DNA from: CAYVTZ01 sp964454685
GTDB lineage: Bacteria; Bacillota; Clostridia; Christensenellales; Christensenellaceae
NCBI GenBank assembly: GCA_964454685.1
Contig: CAYVTZ010000002.1
Span: forward strand, 77,609 to 141,608
Direction of reading: 5' to 3'
DNA: 64,000 nt
Below are positions 32,977-41,737 of this stretch, in pieces (positions within the stretch are counted from its first letter, which is position 1; every line of letters begins with the position of its first letter). The position numbers were made by a program, and so were the translations under genes. The notes under the pieces are model-generated. The model had not been told where the DNA came from and searched no databases. It saw nothing but the letters and a program-made list of their open reading frames with translations.

Positions 32977-33969
32977 TCATTCTATTTCCATTCCCATCAT
33001 GCCCAACTGTTCCCGCAACCGCTCGTATTGCTCTCGCAACGGCAAATCCTGCGCATCTCTTCCGGGATAGATGTCGTACAGCTTCCGATACGCAAAGGGC
33101 GTCGCCTTCTGCATGATCACATTCGCGCCGCAGCGCAGGGCGTCCGCCATGCCCCCCTTCACATTCAATGCGGTGGTAGACGGCAAGTGGCATCGCGGCA
33201 GCAGCAGTCGCGCCAATGCCACCGCTTTACAAGTCATACGTGCATCCCCGTGCGCGCAGCCCGCCAGCGGCGTACCATCGTGCGGAATAAACGGGCCAAT
33301 GCCCGCCATGTCCACGCGCATCTCTTGCAGCAACAATAAATCTTGCGCGATAATCTGCGCTGTCTGCCCCGGCAGCCCAATCATAAATCCGCTGCCCAGT
33401 TCGTATCCCAACTCTCTCAAATCGCGCTGACATCGCAAACGGTTGTCCGGTGGTTCCCCATGCAATGCCTCATACAGCGCCGCGTCCGCCGTTTCATGCT
33501 TGATCAAAAACCGATCTGCTCCCGCTGCGCGCAGGACGCGATATTCCTCCTCGCTGCGCGCGCCAATCGACAGCGTGATTGCACAGTCCTGCCGACTCTT
33601 GATCTCACTTACGATCTGCCCCAGCATCTGCGCCGTGTAAAACGTGTCCTCACCGCTTTGCAAGATTACCGTCCGGTAAACCTTAGCCGCCTCCACTCCC
33701 TCCGCGATCAACTCCTCCGGCTGCATCCGATAGCGCGGCAGATCCGTGTTGCCGCGCGCAATGCCGCAATAGGCGCACGCGCATCTGCAATAATTGGAAA
33801 ACTCAATGATTCCGCGCACAAATACCGTGTCACCGTAAATCCGCCGTTTTACCTCTGCCGCCGCATCAAACAAAAAGGTATCACAAGAATCATCAGTCAA
33901 AATGCGCTCCAACTCTTCCGCTGTCGCATTCCCTGTTTCCTTTAGTTGTGTGATTACAGCTTCAAGCAT
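32977..33969 (-). CDS. hydE: [FeFe] hydrogenase maturase HydE
   Basis: 330 residues of the BioB/HydE radical SAM group. The cluster motif is CRCACAYC (about residues 60-67). It acts on a HydG-derived iron-cysteine complex to make the dithiolate bridge. ATG 33969 is chosen over the adjacent TTG at 33972. Its SD (GAGG) lies inside the 3' arm of a terminator-like hairpin, so both transcription and translation of hydE can be controlled by that RNA structure. It is the first gene of the maturation operon. Confidence 0.95.
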   Translation of the reverse strand: MLEAVITQLKETGNATAEELERILTDDSCDTFLFDAAAEVKRRIYGDTVFVRGIIEFSNYCRCACAYCGIARGNTDLPRYRMQPEELIAEGVEAAKVYRTVILQSGEDTFYTAQMLGQIVSEIKSRQDCAITLSIGARSEEEYRVLRAAGADRFLIKHETADAALYEALHGEPPDNRLRCQRDLRELGYELGSGFMIGLPGQTAQIIAQDLLLLQEMRVDMAGIGPFIPHDGTPLAGCAHGDARMTCKAVALARLLLPRCHLPSTTALNVKGGMADALRCGANVIMQKATPFAYRKLYDIYPGRDAQDLPLREQYERLREQLGMMGMEIE

Positions 33970-33970
33970 C

Positions 33971-34003
33971 AAAAAACCATCCTCATAGTCTCATAAGGAT
34001 GGC
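33971..34003 (-). terminator. terminator-like hairpin overlapping the hydE SD
   Basis: On the minus strand CCATCCT (34002-33996), a 12-base loop and AGGATGG (33983-33977) are followed by TTTTTT and then the hydE ATG. The GAGG ribosome site is inside the 3' arm. Confidence 0.75.
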
Positions 34004-34110
34004 TCGTCGATCAAATAAAAGCCTCCGCTTCCGGTTTGCCCATACGCCCCGTCCGCTTCGCCCGTCACTGTATCATGCCTGCTCGGCACAATCCGATTGT
34101 TGCCATCCTT
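34004..34110 (-). promoter_or_regulatory. hydE leader with antiterminator element; candidate riboswitch or attenuator
   Basis: AAGGATGGC (34110-34102 on the minus strand) is exactly complementary to GCCATCCTT (34003-33995), the 5' arm of the terminator. The two pairings exclude each other. Between them lie about 98 G/A-rich bases with a further hairpin (GGCAACAATC with GATTGTGCC, 34104-34085). This is the layout of an ON-type regulatory leader. I do not recognise a known class. Confidence 0.5.
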
Positions 34111-34210
34111 CCGCTTAGGTTCCCCCTCACGGTCAGACCAATTTCACATTCCTGTTATTTTATTGATAACCCGCTTTTCGCGGCGGCAATCACCCGATTG
34201 TGCAGACGCG

Positions 34211-35455
34211 CTACCGTTCGGCAGACAACGCTGCAATCGCGCAACCCTTCATCACCGCCAAATCCACCTGCGATACTGTGTCCTCCAACCCATGTGCGGC
34301 GCAATACGCATGCAGACACCGCAGCGCTTCTTCCTTCAGTCCAAACATTTTATCATAGGTCGTGCCTTCAATCGTCAAACAAATCCTCTGATTTTGCCGT
34401 ATCGATTTTGTGGCACATCCCGCCATCTGCAACGCCAGCAGCCGCCCCGCACGGCGCACTAGGTTCAGCAAAATTGCGTGAGCCGCTTCCACATCCTCCG
34501 CATGCAGCCCATCCATGCAACGCTCATGCAGAAAGTCGTTGACCTGCTTGGTCGTCAACCCCGCAAAGTCCGTCTTGCTCTGCAAAACACCCTCCTGCAC
34601 CGCTCGATTCAGCACCAGACCACACAGCCCGCCTAAATATGCGCCCGACATCATTTTTTCCATTTTGCCCTTGTCCGGAATCTGCGATTGCTGCGTAAAT
34701 TCATCATCCAGCACACTGCGTTGCATCTTGTCATAGCTGCCCATTTCCGTGTTGATCACCATACCCGCGGCAGCGTCGCCACCCGAAATCTTGCCGATCT
34801 TCCCCACCGCCTCCAGATAGCAGCAGTTTGCGCCGGTGCCCAAAATCGTACCGGTAAACGCGCCAAATCCGGGATGCTCTGCCATGCCGGACAATGCCGT
34901 CGCCACAGAATCGTTGATCACCGTAAAGGTACATGACGGCGCGCCCATCCGCCGCAGCTGTGCATCAATTTCGTGTGCCAGCCGTTTTCCGCCGGCGTCG
35001 CGCACCTTAACCTCTTTTGATATCTCGATGATTTCGCAGTCCAAATCCGGCATCGCGCTTGCACGGTAGGCAAAGGAAATGGAAATTTCTGTCGTCTGCT
35101 GCAAATACGGGAAAATATACTCCGCCAGCTTGCGGAAAAATTCCTCCGCGCTCACCTCATGCTCCACACCCGGCATGATGTGCTTTTCCATCTCTCCCAT
35201 GCAAAATCCGCCCTCGTCAATCTGCGCCACGGCGAGGCGTAGATTCGTACCACCTGCGTCCACGCACAGCACACGCGCTCCCTGTCGCGCCTCACGTCCC
35301 GGCGTCAAGTAAGTCGGAAGCATCAATAAAGAACTTGGCTTTCCATCCAGCCCCGCCTGCATCTCTTCCAGCAGTTTGGGCACCTCCCGCTCCAAGTCAA
35401 TCAAGTTATAATCTATTTGATATCGTTCCACAAAATCCTGCACCGCTTGGTTCAT
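34211..35455 (-). CDS. eukaryote-type hexokinase family protein
   Basis: 414 residues of the ASKHA fold. Phosphate-binding DAGGTNLR near residue 76, the sugar-binding segment with FTVINDSVATAL, and the adenosine motif GTILGTGANCCY are all present. Two-domain hexokinases of this length resemble the eukaryotic hexokinase family more than short bacterial ROK or Glk glucokinases. It should phosphorylate glucose or another hexose. AGGAG lies 9 bases before the ATG. It is monocistronic from a strong promoter; the 240 bases downstream carry the hydE leader. Confidence 0.88.
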   Translation of the reverse strand: MNQAVQDFVERYQIDYNLIDLEREVPKLLEEMQAGLDGKPSSLLMLPTYLTPGREARQGARVLCVDAGGTNLRLAVAQIDEGGFCMGEMEKHIMPGVEHEVSAEEFFRKLAEYIFPYLQQTTEISISFAYRASAMPDLDCEIIEISKEVKVRDAGGKRLAHEIDAQLRRMGAPSCTFTVINDSVATALSGMAEHPGFGAFTGTILGTGANCCYLEAVGKIGKISGGDAAAGMVINTEMGSYDKMQRSVLDDEFTQQSQIPDKGKMEKMMSGAYLGGLCGLVLNRAVQEGVLQSKTDFAGLTTKQVNDFLHERCMDGLHAEDVEAAHAILLNLVRRAGRLLALQMAGCATKSIRQNQRICLTIEGTTYDKMFGLKEEALRCLHAYCAAHGLEDTVSQVDLAVMKGCAIAALSAER

Positions 35456-35498
35456 GTTTTTTCACTCCTATGATCGAATTGATTTTTCAAACCATTAT

Positions 35499-35527
35499 AT
35501 TATACCTTAGCATTCCCTGCGCGGCAA
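35499..35527 (-). promoter_or_regulatory. hexokinase gene promoter
   Basis: On the minus strand TTGCCG (35527-35522), a 17-bp spacer and TATAAT (35504-35499), about 44 bases before the ATG. Confidence 0.7.
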
Positions 35528-35529
35528 CC

Positions 35530-35730
35530 CAAAACGCATGTTCTGATGCGAACATATCAATTTTACGCAAATCAACTGCGTTTGCTTCGCGCATTCCCAT
35601 GCAAAGAACGCTCCCTGCTCCACTCTTTAAAAAATATTCATGCACACTTTTGGGAGTGCATGCTCTCCATGCACAAACGATCCGCTCTTTATTTCAGCAT
35701 TTTTTCGATCGCCTGCCCTCGCGATTCCCC
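35530..35730. other. divergent intergenic region without a gene
   Basis: The 375-base gap between the hexokinase and dehydrogenase starts holds the two promoters and two short dyads: ATGTTC/GAACAT near 35538 and the hairpin GTGCATG/CATGCAC near 35657. No reading frame with an SD is visible. Confidence 0.6.
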
Positions 35731-35759
35731 TTGACGATACTGCCCCCTTGCAATAGAAT
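35731..35759 (+). promoter_or_regulatory. promoter of the glycerol-1-phosphate dehydrogenase gene
   Basis: TTGACG (35731-35736), a 17-bp spacer and TAGAAT (35754-35759), about 72 bases before the ATG. Confidence 0.75.
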
Positions 35760-35830
35760 AGAACTGGACGGAAAATTCCGTTTCATGAAAAGACACTAAG
35801 AACGCTGTAATAAAAGAATAGGGAGTTACT

Positions 35831-37114
35831 ATGTTTGAAAATATTTTAGATGTCCAGGGTTGCCCTTGCGGCAGGGAACACACACTGATCACGCGCCATT
35901 TCATCGTCGAGCCGAACGCCATGCAAAAGCTGCCTCAGCTTCTGAAAACATTGCAGTCGCATGCGGCTCCGCTTGCCGTATTTGATGAAAACACGCATAA
36001 GGCGGCTTATGCCAAATTCTCCGCCGCATTGCCTGATACGGACATCTGCGTCCTGCAAGGCAGCGAGGTCAAGCCGAACGAAACGCAGGTGGAAGCGCTG
36101 GAAAAGGCTCTCGATGTCGATGCTTACAGCATTGTGCTCGCCGTGGGTTCGGGTGTTATTTGTGATGTCGTGCGTTATGTCGCAGGTAAGCACAATCTCC
36201 CCTTCGTCGCGGTGCCTACCGCCGCCAGCGTGGATGGATACGTCTCGGATTCCGCAGTGATGACGCTCAACGGCGCCAAACAGTCTCTGCCCTCCCGTGC
36301 TCCCGTCGCAGTGCTGGCAGACCTTGAAATCATTGCTGCTGCCCCCAAATTTTTGACGGCAGCAGGCGTAGGCGATATGCTCAGTAAATATCTCAGTATC
36401 GCTGACTGGCGGGTTGGCAATCTCATTACAGATGAATATTATTGCGATTTTGTCGCACAGATGGAGCTGGATGCGGTCAATCTGATTGTGGATAACATCG
36501 ATAAAATCGCAGCTGGCGATGTGGAAAGCATCGGCATCCTCATGGAAGGCTTACTGCTCTCCGGTCTTGCCATGCAAATGGTTAAAATCACGCGTCCGGC
36601 GTCCAGTTTCGAGCATCATTTCTCGCATTATCTGGAAATCGTACCCATCGAGAATGTGAATCACAATGCGCTGCACGGCGAAAAAGTCGGCATTGCCAGC
36701 ATCATCGCGGCAAAGCTGTATAAAACCCTTGCCATCGCCACCAAGCGCATCTATGAAGAAAATCTTCCCAACCGCTTCGATATGGAAAAAGTGGTTGGAT
36801 ATTATTCCAAATATCCACAGGGTGTCGTTGACTTCGTCATCAAAGAAAATACCCCCACCATCACCAGCAAGCTCAATGTGGATTTGCTTCGAAAGAACTA
36901 TGACAAAGTGCTGGAAGCAGCGGACGGCATACTCCCGCACGAACGCATGTATGAATGCCTCAAAGCAGTAGGAGGATATACCGACTATCATGAGATCGGA
37001 TTGACAGACGAGCAATACCGCGAAACCATGCGCATTTGCTGTTATATTCGCAACCGCTTCACCATGCTGCGCCTTGCCTGTGATTACGAGCTGTTCGATT
37101 TTTCCACACTCTAA
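35831..37114 (+). CDS. egsA: sn-glycerol-1-phosphate dehydrogenase (AraM/EgsA family)
   Basis: 427 residues. The Rossmann part has AVGSGVICDVVRYVA and the substrate segment VPTAASVDGYVSDSA; metal ligands include D of GVGDMLSKY, H of SSFEHHFSHY and the His of NHNALHGEKVG. The family reduces dihydroxyacetone phosphate to sn-glycerol-1-phosphate, the archaeal lipid stereoisomer; in Bacillus AraM feeds heptaprenylglyceryl phosphate synthesis. No PcrB prenyltransferase is adjacent. SD GGGAG precedes the ATG, and a terminator follows at once. Confidence 0.9.
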   Translation: MFENILDVQGCPCGREHTLITRHFIVEPNAMQKLPQLLKTLQSHAAPLAVFDENTHKAAYAKFSAALPDTDICVLQGSEVKPNETQVEALEKALDVDAYSIVLAVGSGVICDVVRYVAGKHNLPFVAVPTAASVDGYVSDSAVMTLNGAKQSLPSRAPVAVLADLEIIAAAPKFLTAAGVGDMLSKYLSIADWRVGNLITDEYYCDFVAQMELDAVNLIVDNIDKIAAGDVESIGILMEGLLLSGLAMQMVKITRPASSFEHHFSHYLEIVPIENVNHNALHGEKVGIASIIAAKLYKTLAIATKRIYEENLPNRFDMEKVVGYYSKYPQGVVDFVIKENTPTITSKLNVDLLRKNYDKVLEAADGILPHERMYECLKAVGGYTDYHEIGLTDEQYRETMRICCYIRNRFTMLRLACDYELFDFSTL

Positions 37115-37124
37115 TGGCAGCCTG

Positions 37125-37155
37125 ACCCGTATGCCGCACGGCATGCGGGTTTTTT
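37125..37155 (+). terminator. terminator of the egsA-like gene
   Basis: An 11-bp stem ACCCGTATGCC/GGCATGCGGGT with a 4-base loop is followed by TTTTTTC. The following 100 bases to 37256 carry only AT-rich sequence. Confidence 0.92.
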
Positions 37156-37256
37156 CATCCCCCAAGCATACGCATTTGCTCTACAACGGTTTAATTTAAT
37201 ATAGGCTTACTTACAGTAAACCGCTTGCATATGCAATTCATACCAAAAGTTTGAAA

Positions 37257-38159
37257 TCAGCCTTTTGACAAATTGCTCTCAAACACCAGCTCAATGGTAA
37301 AAGTATCGCCGTCTTTACGCGCACATATACTCCCGCCCAACTGCTCTGTCAAAGCCTTTGCAATGCAAAGCCCCAGCCCGGTGCCGCCTCGTCCGTTTTC
37401 CACGGTGTAAAAGCGATCAAACAGCCGCCCTACGCTGATCTCATCCAATGCTTTCGCATGATTGCAAAAGGTGATTGCGCCACGCTCCAACAGCGCCACG
37501 CGCAAATCTCCGTCACTGTATTTAAGCGCATTGCCTATGATGTTGTCCAGAATGCGGGCGACGGCAGCGCCATTGAGATTCCGCTCGATGGCTTTCTTAG
37601 GCATGGAAATCTCCGGCTCTATGTTGCGCTCTTGCAAGGCGCTGTAATGTGCTGCAATGCACGTCTCAATCGCGCGATTCAAAATCACCGGCTCTCTGTC
37701 ATCCTCCGCCGTTGACGCGATCACCGAATAACGAAAAAGTTCTTCTGTCAAATGCTTCATTGCTTCGATTCGATTCTCAACAATCCGCAAATAGTTCCGG
37801 ATATTCTGCGGCAGCTCCTCCCGTTGCATCAGCTCCATATAACCACAAATCGCCGTTAGCGGCGTGCGCAGATCATGCGCAATGTTCGTAACAGCGTCCT
37901 TCAGTTCACGATCGCCCTGCGTAAAGCGAATGTGCCTGCGCCGCAACAATTTCAGTTGCTTATCCAGTTCTGCCGCAAGGCAGCGCATGGTTCGGTCAGC
38001 GCTTGTGCTATCAATGCCAACGTTCGTATCCTGATGCAGCCTTGCGGAAAATGTCGCGCCAATCTCACCCGCCGATTTATGTAAATCGGCAATTTTGCAA
38101 AGCAAGATGATGATAACGATTCCCAGCACAATACACAGTCCGCAAAGCAGCCAAAGCAT
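37257..38159 (-). CDS. sensor histidine kinase of an ABC-transporter-linked two-component system
   Basis: 300 residues. One N-terminal membrane helix (about 2-24) and no extracellular domain, then a linker and a kinase core with H95 in IAHDLRTPLTA, N box LDNIIGNALKYS and G2 GTGLGLCIAKAL; the G1 box is degenerate. Kinases lacking a sensor domain in this context often read the state of the neighbouring transporter. ATG 38159 follows GTAGGTGA, nine bases after the permease stop. It is the last gene of the RR-ABC-permease-kinase operon. Confidence 0.9.
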   Translation of the reverse strand: MLWLLCGLCIVLGIVIIILLCKIADLHKSAGEIGATFSARLHQDTNVGIDSTSADRTMRCLAAELDKQLKLLRRRHIRFTQGDRELKDAVTNIAHDLRTPLTAICGYMELMQREELPQNIRNYLRIVENRIEAMKHLTEELFRYSVIASTAEDDREPVILNRAIETCIAAHYSALQERNIEPEISMPKKAIERNLNGAAVARILDNIIGNALKYSDGDLRVALLERGAITFCNHAKALDEISVGRLFDRFYTVENGRGGTGLGLCIAKALTEQLGGSICARKDGDTFTIELVFESNLSKG

Positions 38160-38167
38160 TCGATCAC

Positions 38168-39034
38168 CTACTTCAAGTCTTTTCTTCGAAACACAAGGAT
38201 TCCCAGCCCGTTTGCAAGCACAATCACCACGGCAGAGTACAGCAGAAGCAGCCACGGCTGCAAAACCTCACGGTTCGTGATCTGCCATGCCTGTCCCACG
38301 GGCAGGATGTCCACAATAGCCTGCATCACCGGACGCTGCTCCGGCGGGACATATTTGGGGTTGGGGATATTCTTCACATACTGCATACTGTATTCTGTCG
38401 TCTCACCCTCCGCCGTTTCCTCCGCGCCCGCTACATTGGACACCATGCCATCATAAAACTCCGGCTCGTGCAGCAGCATATTCATGTTATTGCTTACCAT
38501 TAATGCGACGATTGCAAGCAGCAGGCAGAAAATTGCGGAAACCGCCTTGTTGGTGATCAGCATGGTAATCAGTGTAAAGATGGCCGCCCAACTCAACGTC
38601 AGCAATATGCCAACCAAACCCCATATCAGCAATGTGGCGATCGGCGTTGTCGCCGCGCCAAGCAGTGCGAACCCCACTGCCGAAAGGACGATGATATATA
38701 CGAAATCAATCAAAAGCCCTGCAATCGCACAAGTAATAAAATTGGAAAGATAAAGCTGTGCGCGCTTCGCTCCTACGGCAATCTTGTTGCGCATCGCTCC
38801 ATCGCTGTATTCCGTGCCAATAAACAGCGGTGCAAATCTGCTAAGCACAATGCCCACCAGCACAAAAGCGCCCATAGCGCTCGACTCCGGAAATGCGGCG
38901 TATCCGTTTTCCTGCACGCTTTTGTATTGTCCGTAGAGCGCAATCAATCCTATCACCAGCGCGGCCGCCATCAAAATCCAAACAACCTTGTCACGCATCA
39001 TTCTCGCTATATTTGCTCGGATCAAGTTACGCAT
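38168..39034 (-). CDS. ABC-2 type permease (bacitracin/lantibiotic resistance type)
   Basis: 288 residues with six predicted helices (first at about 17-38). The N-terminus MRNLIRANIARMMRDKVVW and a large external loop before the last helix fit ABC-2 permeases of BcrB/LanF type. It pairs with the upstream ATPase, overlapping it by eight bases, and with the downstream kinase. It likely exports or detoxifies a membrane-active compound such as an antimicrobial peptide. GGAGG precedes the ATG at 39034. Confidence 0.85.
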   Translation of the reverse strand: MRNLIRANIARMMRDKVVWILMAAALVIGLIALYGQYKSVQENGYAAFPESSAMGAFVLVGIVLSRFAPLFIGTEYSDGAMRNKIAVGAKRAQLYLSNFITCAIAGLLIDFVYIIVLSAVGFALLGAATTPIATLLIWGLVGILLTLSWAAIFTLITMLITNKAVSAIFCLLLAIVALMVSNNMNMLLHEPEFYDGMVSNVAGAEETAEGETTEYSMQYVKNIPNPKYVPPEQRPVMQAIVDILPVGQAWQITNREVLQPWLLLLYSAVVIVLANGLGILVFRRKDLK

Positions 39035-39941
39035 GATGCTCACCTCCCAGCAAATTGATGTAGTAGCTTTCGAGGCTTTCATCACGTGTCACCATGTTTT
39101 TTATCGTGCAATGTTGCTTGTCCAGCGCGCGGGTCAGCTCTGCGATGTTCCATTCACCATACAGATCCGCTTCATCATCCGCCGTCACGGTGTATTCAAT
39201 GCCCATCGCATCCAGCGAACGGACAAGTGCGTGAATGTCCGAAACCGCAAGCCTCATACACTTACGGCAGCTGCGCTCCAGCTCTTCCGCGCTAATCTCT
39301 TTGACCATTCTTCCGCTGTCAATAAAGCCGTAATGCGTTGCCAGTCGGGATAGCTCGTCCAAAATGTGGCTGGAAATCAGCACCGTAATCAAATGTTCCC
39401 GATTCAGCTTTAAAATCAGCTCTCGCATTTCCACGATCCCCTGAGGGTCAAGCCCGTTGATCGGCTCGTCCAGCACCAGAAAATCCGGACTGCCTGCAAG
39501 CGCCACGGCAATCCCCAGCCGCTGCCGCATCCCCAGCGAGAAGTGCTTCGCTTTCTTTTTTCCGGTGCCGCTTAAACCGACCAGCCCTAATAGTTGATGA
39601 ATGCCTTCAAAGGAAGGGCGTCCTAACACACGGTATTGCGCCTTCAGGTTTTCCTCCGCCGTCATGTCCAGGTAGAGCGACGGTGTCTCCACGATGGCGC
39701 CCATCCTGCGGCGGGCTTCCCCGATGTCTACCGCCGTGTTCCGTTTCCCGTACAGCGTGTATGCGCCGTCCGTCGGACTTTGCAAACCGCAGATCATCCG
39801 GATCAACGTAGTTTTCCCCGCGCCGTTCCTGCCTACAAATCCATAAACGGCTCCTTTTTCAATGCGCATGGATATTCCGTCCAGCGCCTTGCATGCGTGA
39901 TACTGCTTACACAAATTCTGTGTTTCTAATACATATTCCAC
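39027..39941 (-). CDS. ABC transporter ATP-binding protein (BcrA/LanF type)
   Basis: 304 residues. Walker A GRNGAGKTT, signature FSLGMRQRLGIAVALAGS and Walker B FLVLDEPINGLDP are intact. A C-terminal 90-residue extension after the ATPase core is typical of the bacitracin-resistance group. The start is GTG at 39941, 7 bases after GGAGG; no ATG fits. It lies 90 bases after the response regulator gene and overlaps its permease. Confidence 0.92.
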   Translation of the reverse strand: MEYVLETQNLCKQYHACKALDGISMRIEKGAVYGFVGRNGAGKTTLIRMICGLQSPTDGAYTLYGKRNTAVDIGEARRRMGAIVETPSLYLDMTAEENLKAQYRVLGRPSFEGIHQLLGLVGLSGTGKKKAKHFSLGMRQRLGIAVALAGSPDFLVLDEPINGLDPQGIVEMRELILKLNREHLITVLISSHILDELSRLATHYGFIDSGRMVKEISAEELERSCRKCMRLAVSDIHALVRSLDAMGIEYTVTADDEADLYGEWNIAELTRALDKQHCTIKNMVTRDESLESYYINLLGGEHHA

Positions 39942-40030
39942 ATCATGACCTCCTTGTGTATGATGCTGTAATGGTATCACGGCTTAGATCAGGAACCGGT
40001 AAAGAAAAGGGTTAAGAAATCGTAAAGTTC

Positions 40031-40690
40031 TCAGATCAGCTTAAACCCGATGCCCCACACCGCTTCTATGTATTCTTTCTCGCCCTGCGCCCGCAGTTTG
40101 CCGCGCAAATTGCTCACATGCACTTTTAACGAGCTTTCCACACAGTCCGGCGTGTCAACGCAAATTCGATCCAGCATTTGCGACTTCGTGATCACTTGAT
40201 GCGGATTCTGCATCAGATGCTTCAAAATAGCAAATTCTGTCTTGGTGAGCCGCACCGGTTGCTCTTTCACCGTCACTTGATGCGCGGTCGTGTCAAGGCA
40301 AAGATCGCCATGCCGCAATACCGCGTCCCCACCTGTCGTAGCGCGCGGTCGCAAGTGCACTTGAATGCGCGCCAGCAACTCCTTGATTTCAAAAGGCTTC
40401 GTCACATAGTCTACCGCACCGTTCAAAAGCAGTTGCACCTTGTCGTCCATGCCTATCTTTGCGCTGACTACGATCACGGGAACCTCCGGCACTTTTAAAA
40501 GCACTTCTTCGCCGCACAGCCCCGGCAGCATCAAATCCAGCAACACAAGATCCGGTCGATGCTGCAAAAAAAGCAAAAGCGCCTCTGTTCCGGAGTATGC
40601 GCGCATCGTGTCATACCCTTCCTTTTGCAGCGCCTCCTCCAGCATATCGCCGATGTATACGTCATCATCTATTATGGCAATCCGTTTCAT
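40031..40690 (-). CDS. OmpR-family response regulator
   Basis: 219 residues. The receiver has the acidic pocket (DDD at 8-10), phosphoacceptor D52 (LLDLMLPG) and K of VTKPFE. The winged-helix domain ends with IEAVWGIGFKLI. It is the first gene of the operon that includes an ABC exporter and its kinase, and probably controls that operon. GAGG lies 6 bases before ATG 40690. Confidence 0.93.
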   Translation of the reverse strand: MKRIAIIDDDVYIGDMLEEALQKEGYDTMRAYSGTEALLLFLQHRPDLVLLDLMLPGLCGEEVLLKVPEVPVIVVSAKIGMDDKVQLLLNGAVDYVTKPFEIKELLARIQVHLRPRATTGGDAVLRHGDLCLDTTAHQVTVKEQPVRLTKTEFAILKHLMQNPHQVITKSQMLDRICVDTPDCVESSLKVHVSNLRGKLRAQGEKEYIEAVWGIGFKLI

Positions 40691-40828
40691 TCGCCACCTC
40701 AAAGCTTGAAAAATCGTTTGTTTTCTTCCCATTATATTTCAAAATCTCACATTGTACAAGCAACCTCATCCCGCACATCATCTTCTTCCCGCTTCCGCAA
40801 ACTTTTTATCCGTTTAGCCGGAAACCAC

Positions 40829-40857
40829 TTTACTAATTTAGCACGATGAATTATAAT
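40829..40857 (+). promoter_or_regulatory. promoter of the amino-acid ABC transporter operon
   Basis: TTTACT (40829-40834), a 17-bp spacer and TATAAT (40852-40857), 32 bases before the start codon. Confidence 0.75.
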
Positions 40858-40888
40858 AGACACATTAATCGAATTCAAGGAGAAGATC

Positions 40889-41659
40889 ATGAAAAAAATT
40901 ATTGTTATCGCATTACTCGTACTTCTGTGCGTCGGCGTTGCATTCGGTTGCGCGCCCAAGTCCTCTAACACATTCATCGTTGGCATGGACGATAGCTTCC
41001 CGCCTATGGGCTTCAAAAGCGAAGACGGTCAGCTCACCGGCTTTGATGTAGACCTCGCAACCGAAGTCGGCAAGCGCATCGGCAAAGAAGTCGTTCTTTC
41101 CGCCATTGATTGGAAAGCAAAAGAGCTGGAGCTGGAAGCTGGCAACATTGATGTGATCTGGAATGGCTATACCATCACGGACGATCGCAAGGCAAAAGTT
41201 CTGATGTCCGCGCCATATATGGAAAACAAGCAGGTCATCGTTGTCACGGCGGATTCGCCCATTCAAACGCTTGCAGATCTCGCAGGCAAAACGGTTGCCG
41301 TGCAGGATGGTTCCTCCGCTCAGGAAGCCATTGCCGCAAACGCAGAATTGTCCTCTTCCATCGCAAAGCAGCTTGACTTCAAAGATAATGTCACTGCATT
41401 GCTGGATGTCAAAGCAGGGCAGACGGATGCCCTCGCGGTGGATTCCGTTGTCGCAGATTACTATGTTGCAAAGTCTCCGGGGGATTATCGCATTTTGGAT
41501 GAAAGCCTCGCGCCCGAGCAATATGGCATCGGCTTCCGCAAAAAGGATCAAGCCTTGCACGATCAAGTGTGGAAGGCACTGCAAGATATGAAGGCAGACG
41601 GCACTCTGGCACAAATCAGCGAAAAGTGGTTCGGCAGAGATGTCACCATCGTCGCATAA
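40889..41659 (+). CDS. amino-acid ABC transporter substrate-binding lipoprotein (SBP family 3)
   Basis: 256 residues. A lipoprotein signal (KKIIVIALLVLLCVGVAFGC) gives a lipid-anchored Cys21. The binding domain shows FIVGMDDSFPPMGFKSEDGQLTG in two parts and the GFDVDLATEVGKRIG motif of the polar amino-acid family; GYTITDDRKAKV is also typical. The exact amino acid cannot be read from sequence. AAGGAG precedes the ATG. A hairpin after the gene may make its transcript more abundant than those of the permease and ATPase. Confidence 0.93.
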   Translation: MKKIIVIALLVLLCVGVAFGCAPKSSNTFIVGMDDSFPPMGFKSEDGQLTGFDVDLATEVGKRIGKEVVLSAIDWKAKELELEAGNIDVIWNGYTITDDRKAKVLMSAPYMENKQVIVVTADSPIQTLADLAGKTVAVQDGSSAQEAIAANAELSSSIAKQLDFKDNVTALLDVKAGQTDALAVDSVVADYYVAKSPGDYRILDESLAPEQYGIGFRKKDQALHDQVWKALQDMKADGTLAQISEKWFGRDVTIVA

Positions 41660-41682
41660 TCGAATCAGAATCTAATACACAC

Positions 41683-41709
41683 GGGTTGCAAGCATTTTGT
41701 TTGCAACCC
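41683..41709 (+). terminator. intercistronic hairpin after the binding-protein gene
   Basis: A 9-bp stem GGGTTGCAA/TTGCAACCC with a 9-base loop and only a weak T tail (TTCC). It probably acts as a partial terminator or RNA-stabilising element, setting binding-protein excess. Confidence 0.65.
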
Positions 41710-41737
41710 TTCCATTCGTTTGGAAGGAGTCATTCTT

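Noticed and set aside
34080..34090. GAGCAGGCA in the hydE leader, as in NiCo riboswitches
   Set aside because: The other conserved junction segments of that class are not in place, so this 9-base match is likely chance.
39027..40690. Possible bacteriocin immunity or biosynthesis cluster around the ABC/two-component operon
   Set aside because: No precursor peptide, modification enzyme or dedicated peptidase is present; the operon is adequately explained as resistance or stress response.
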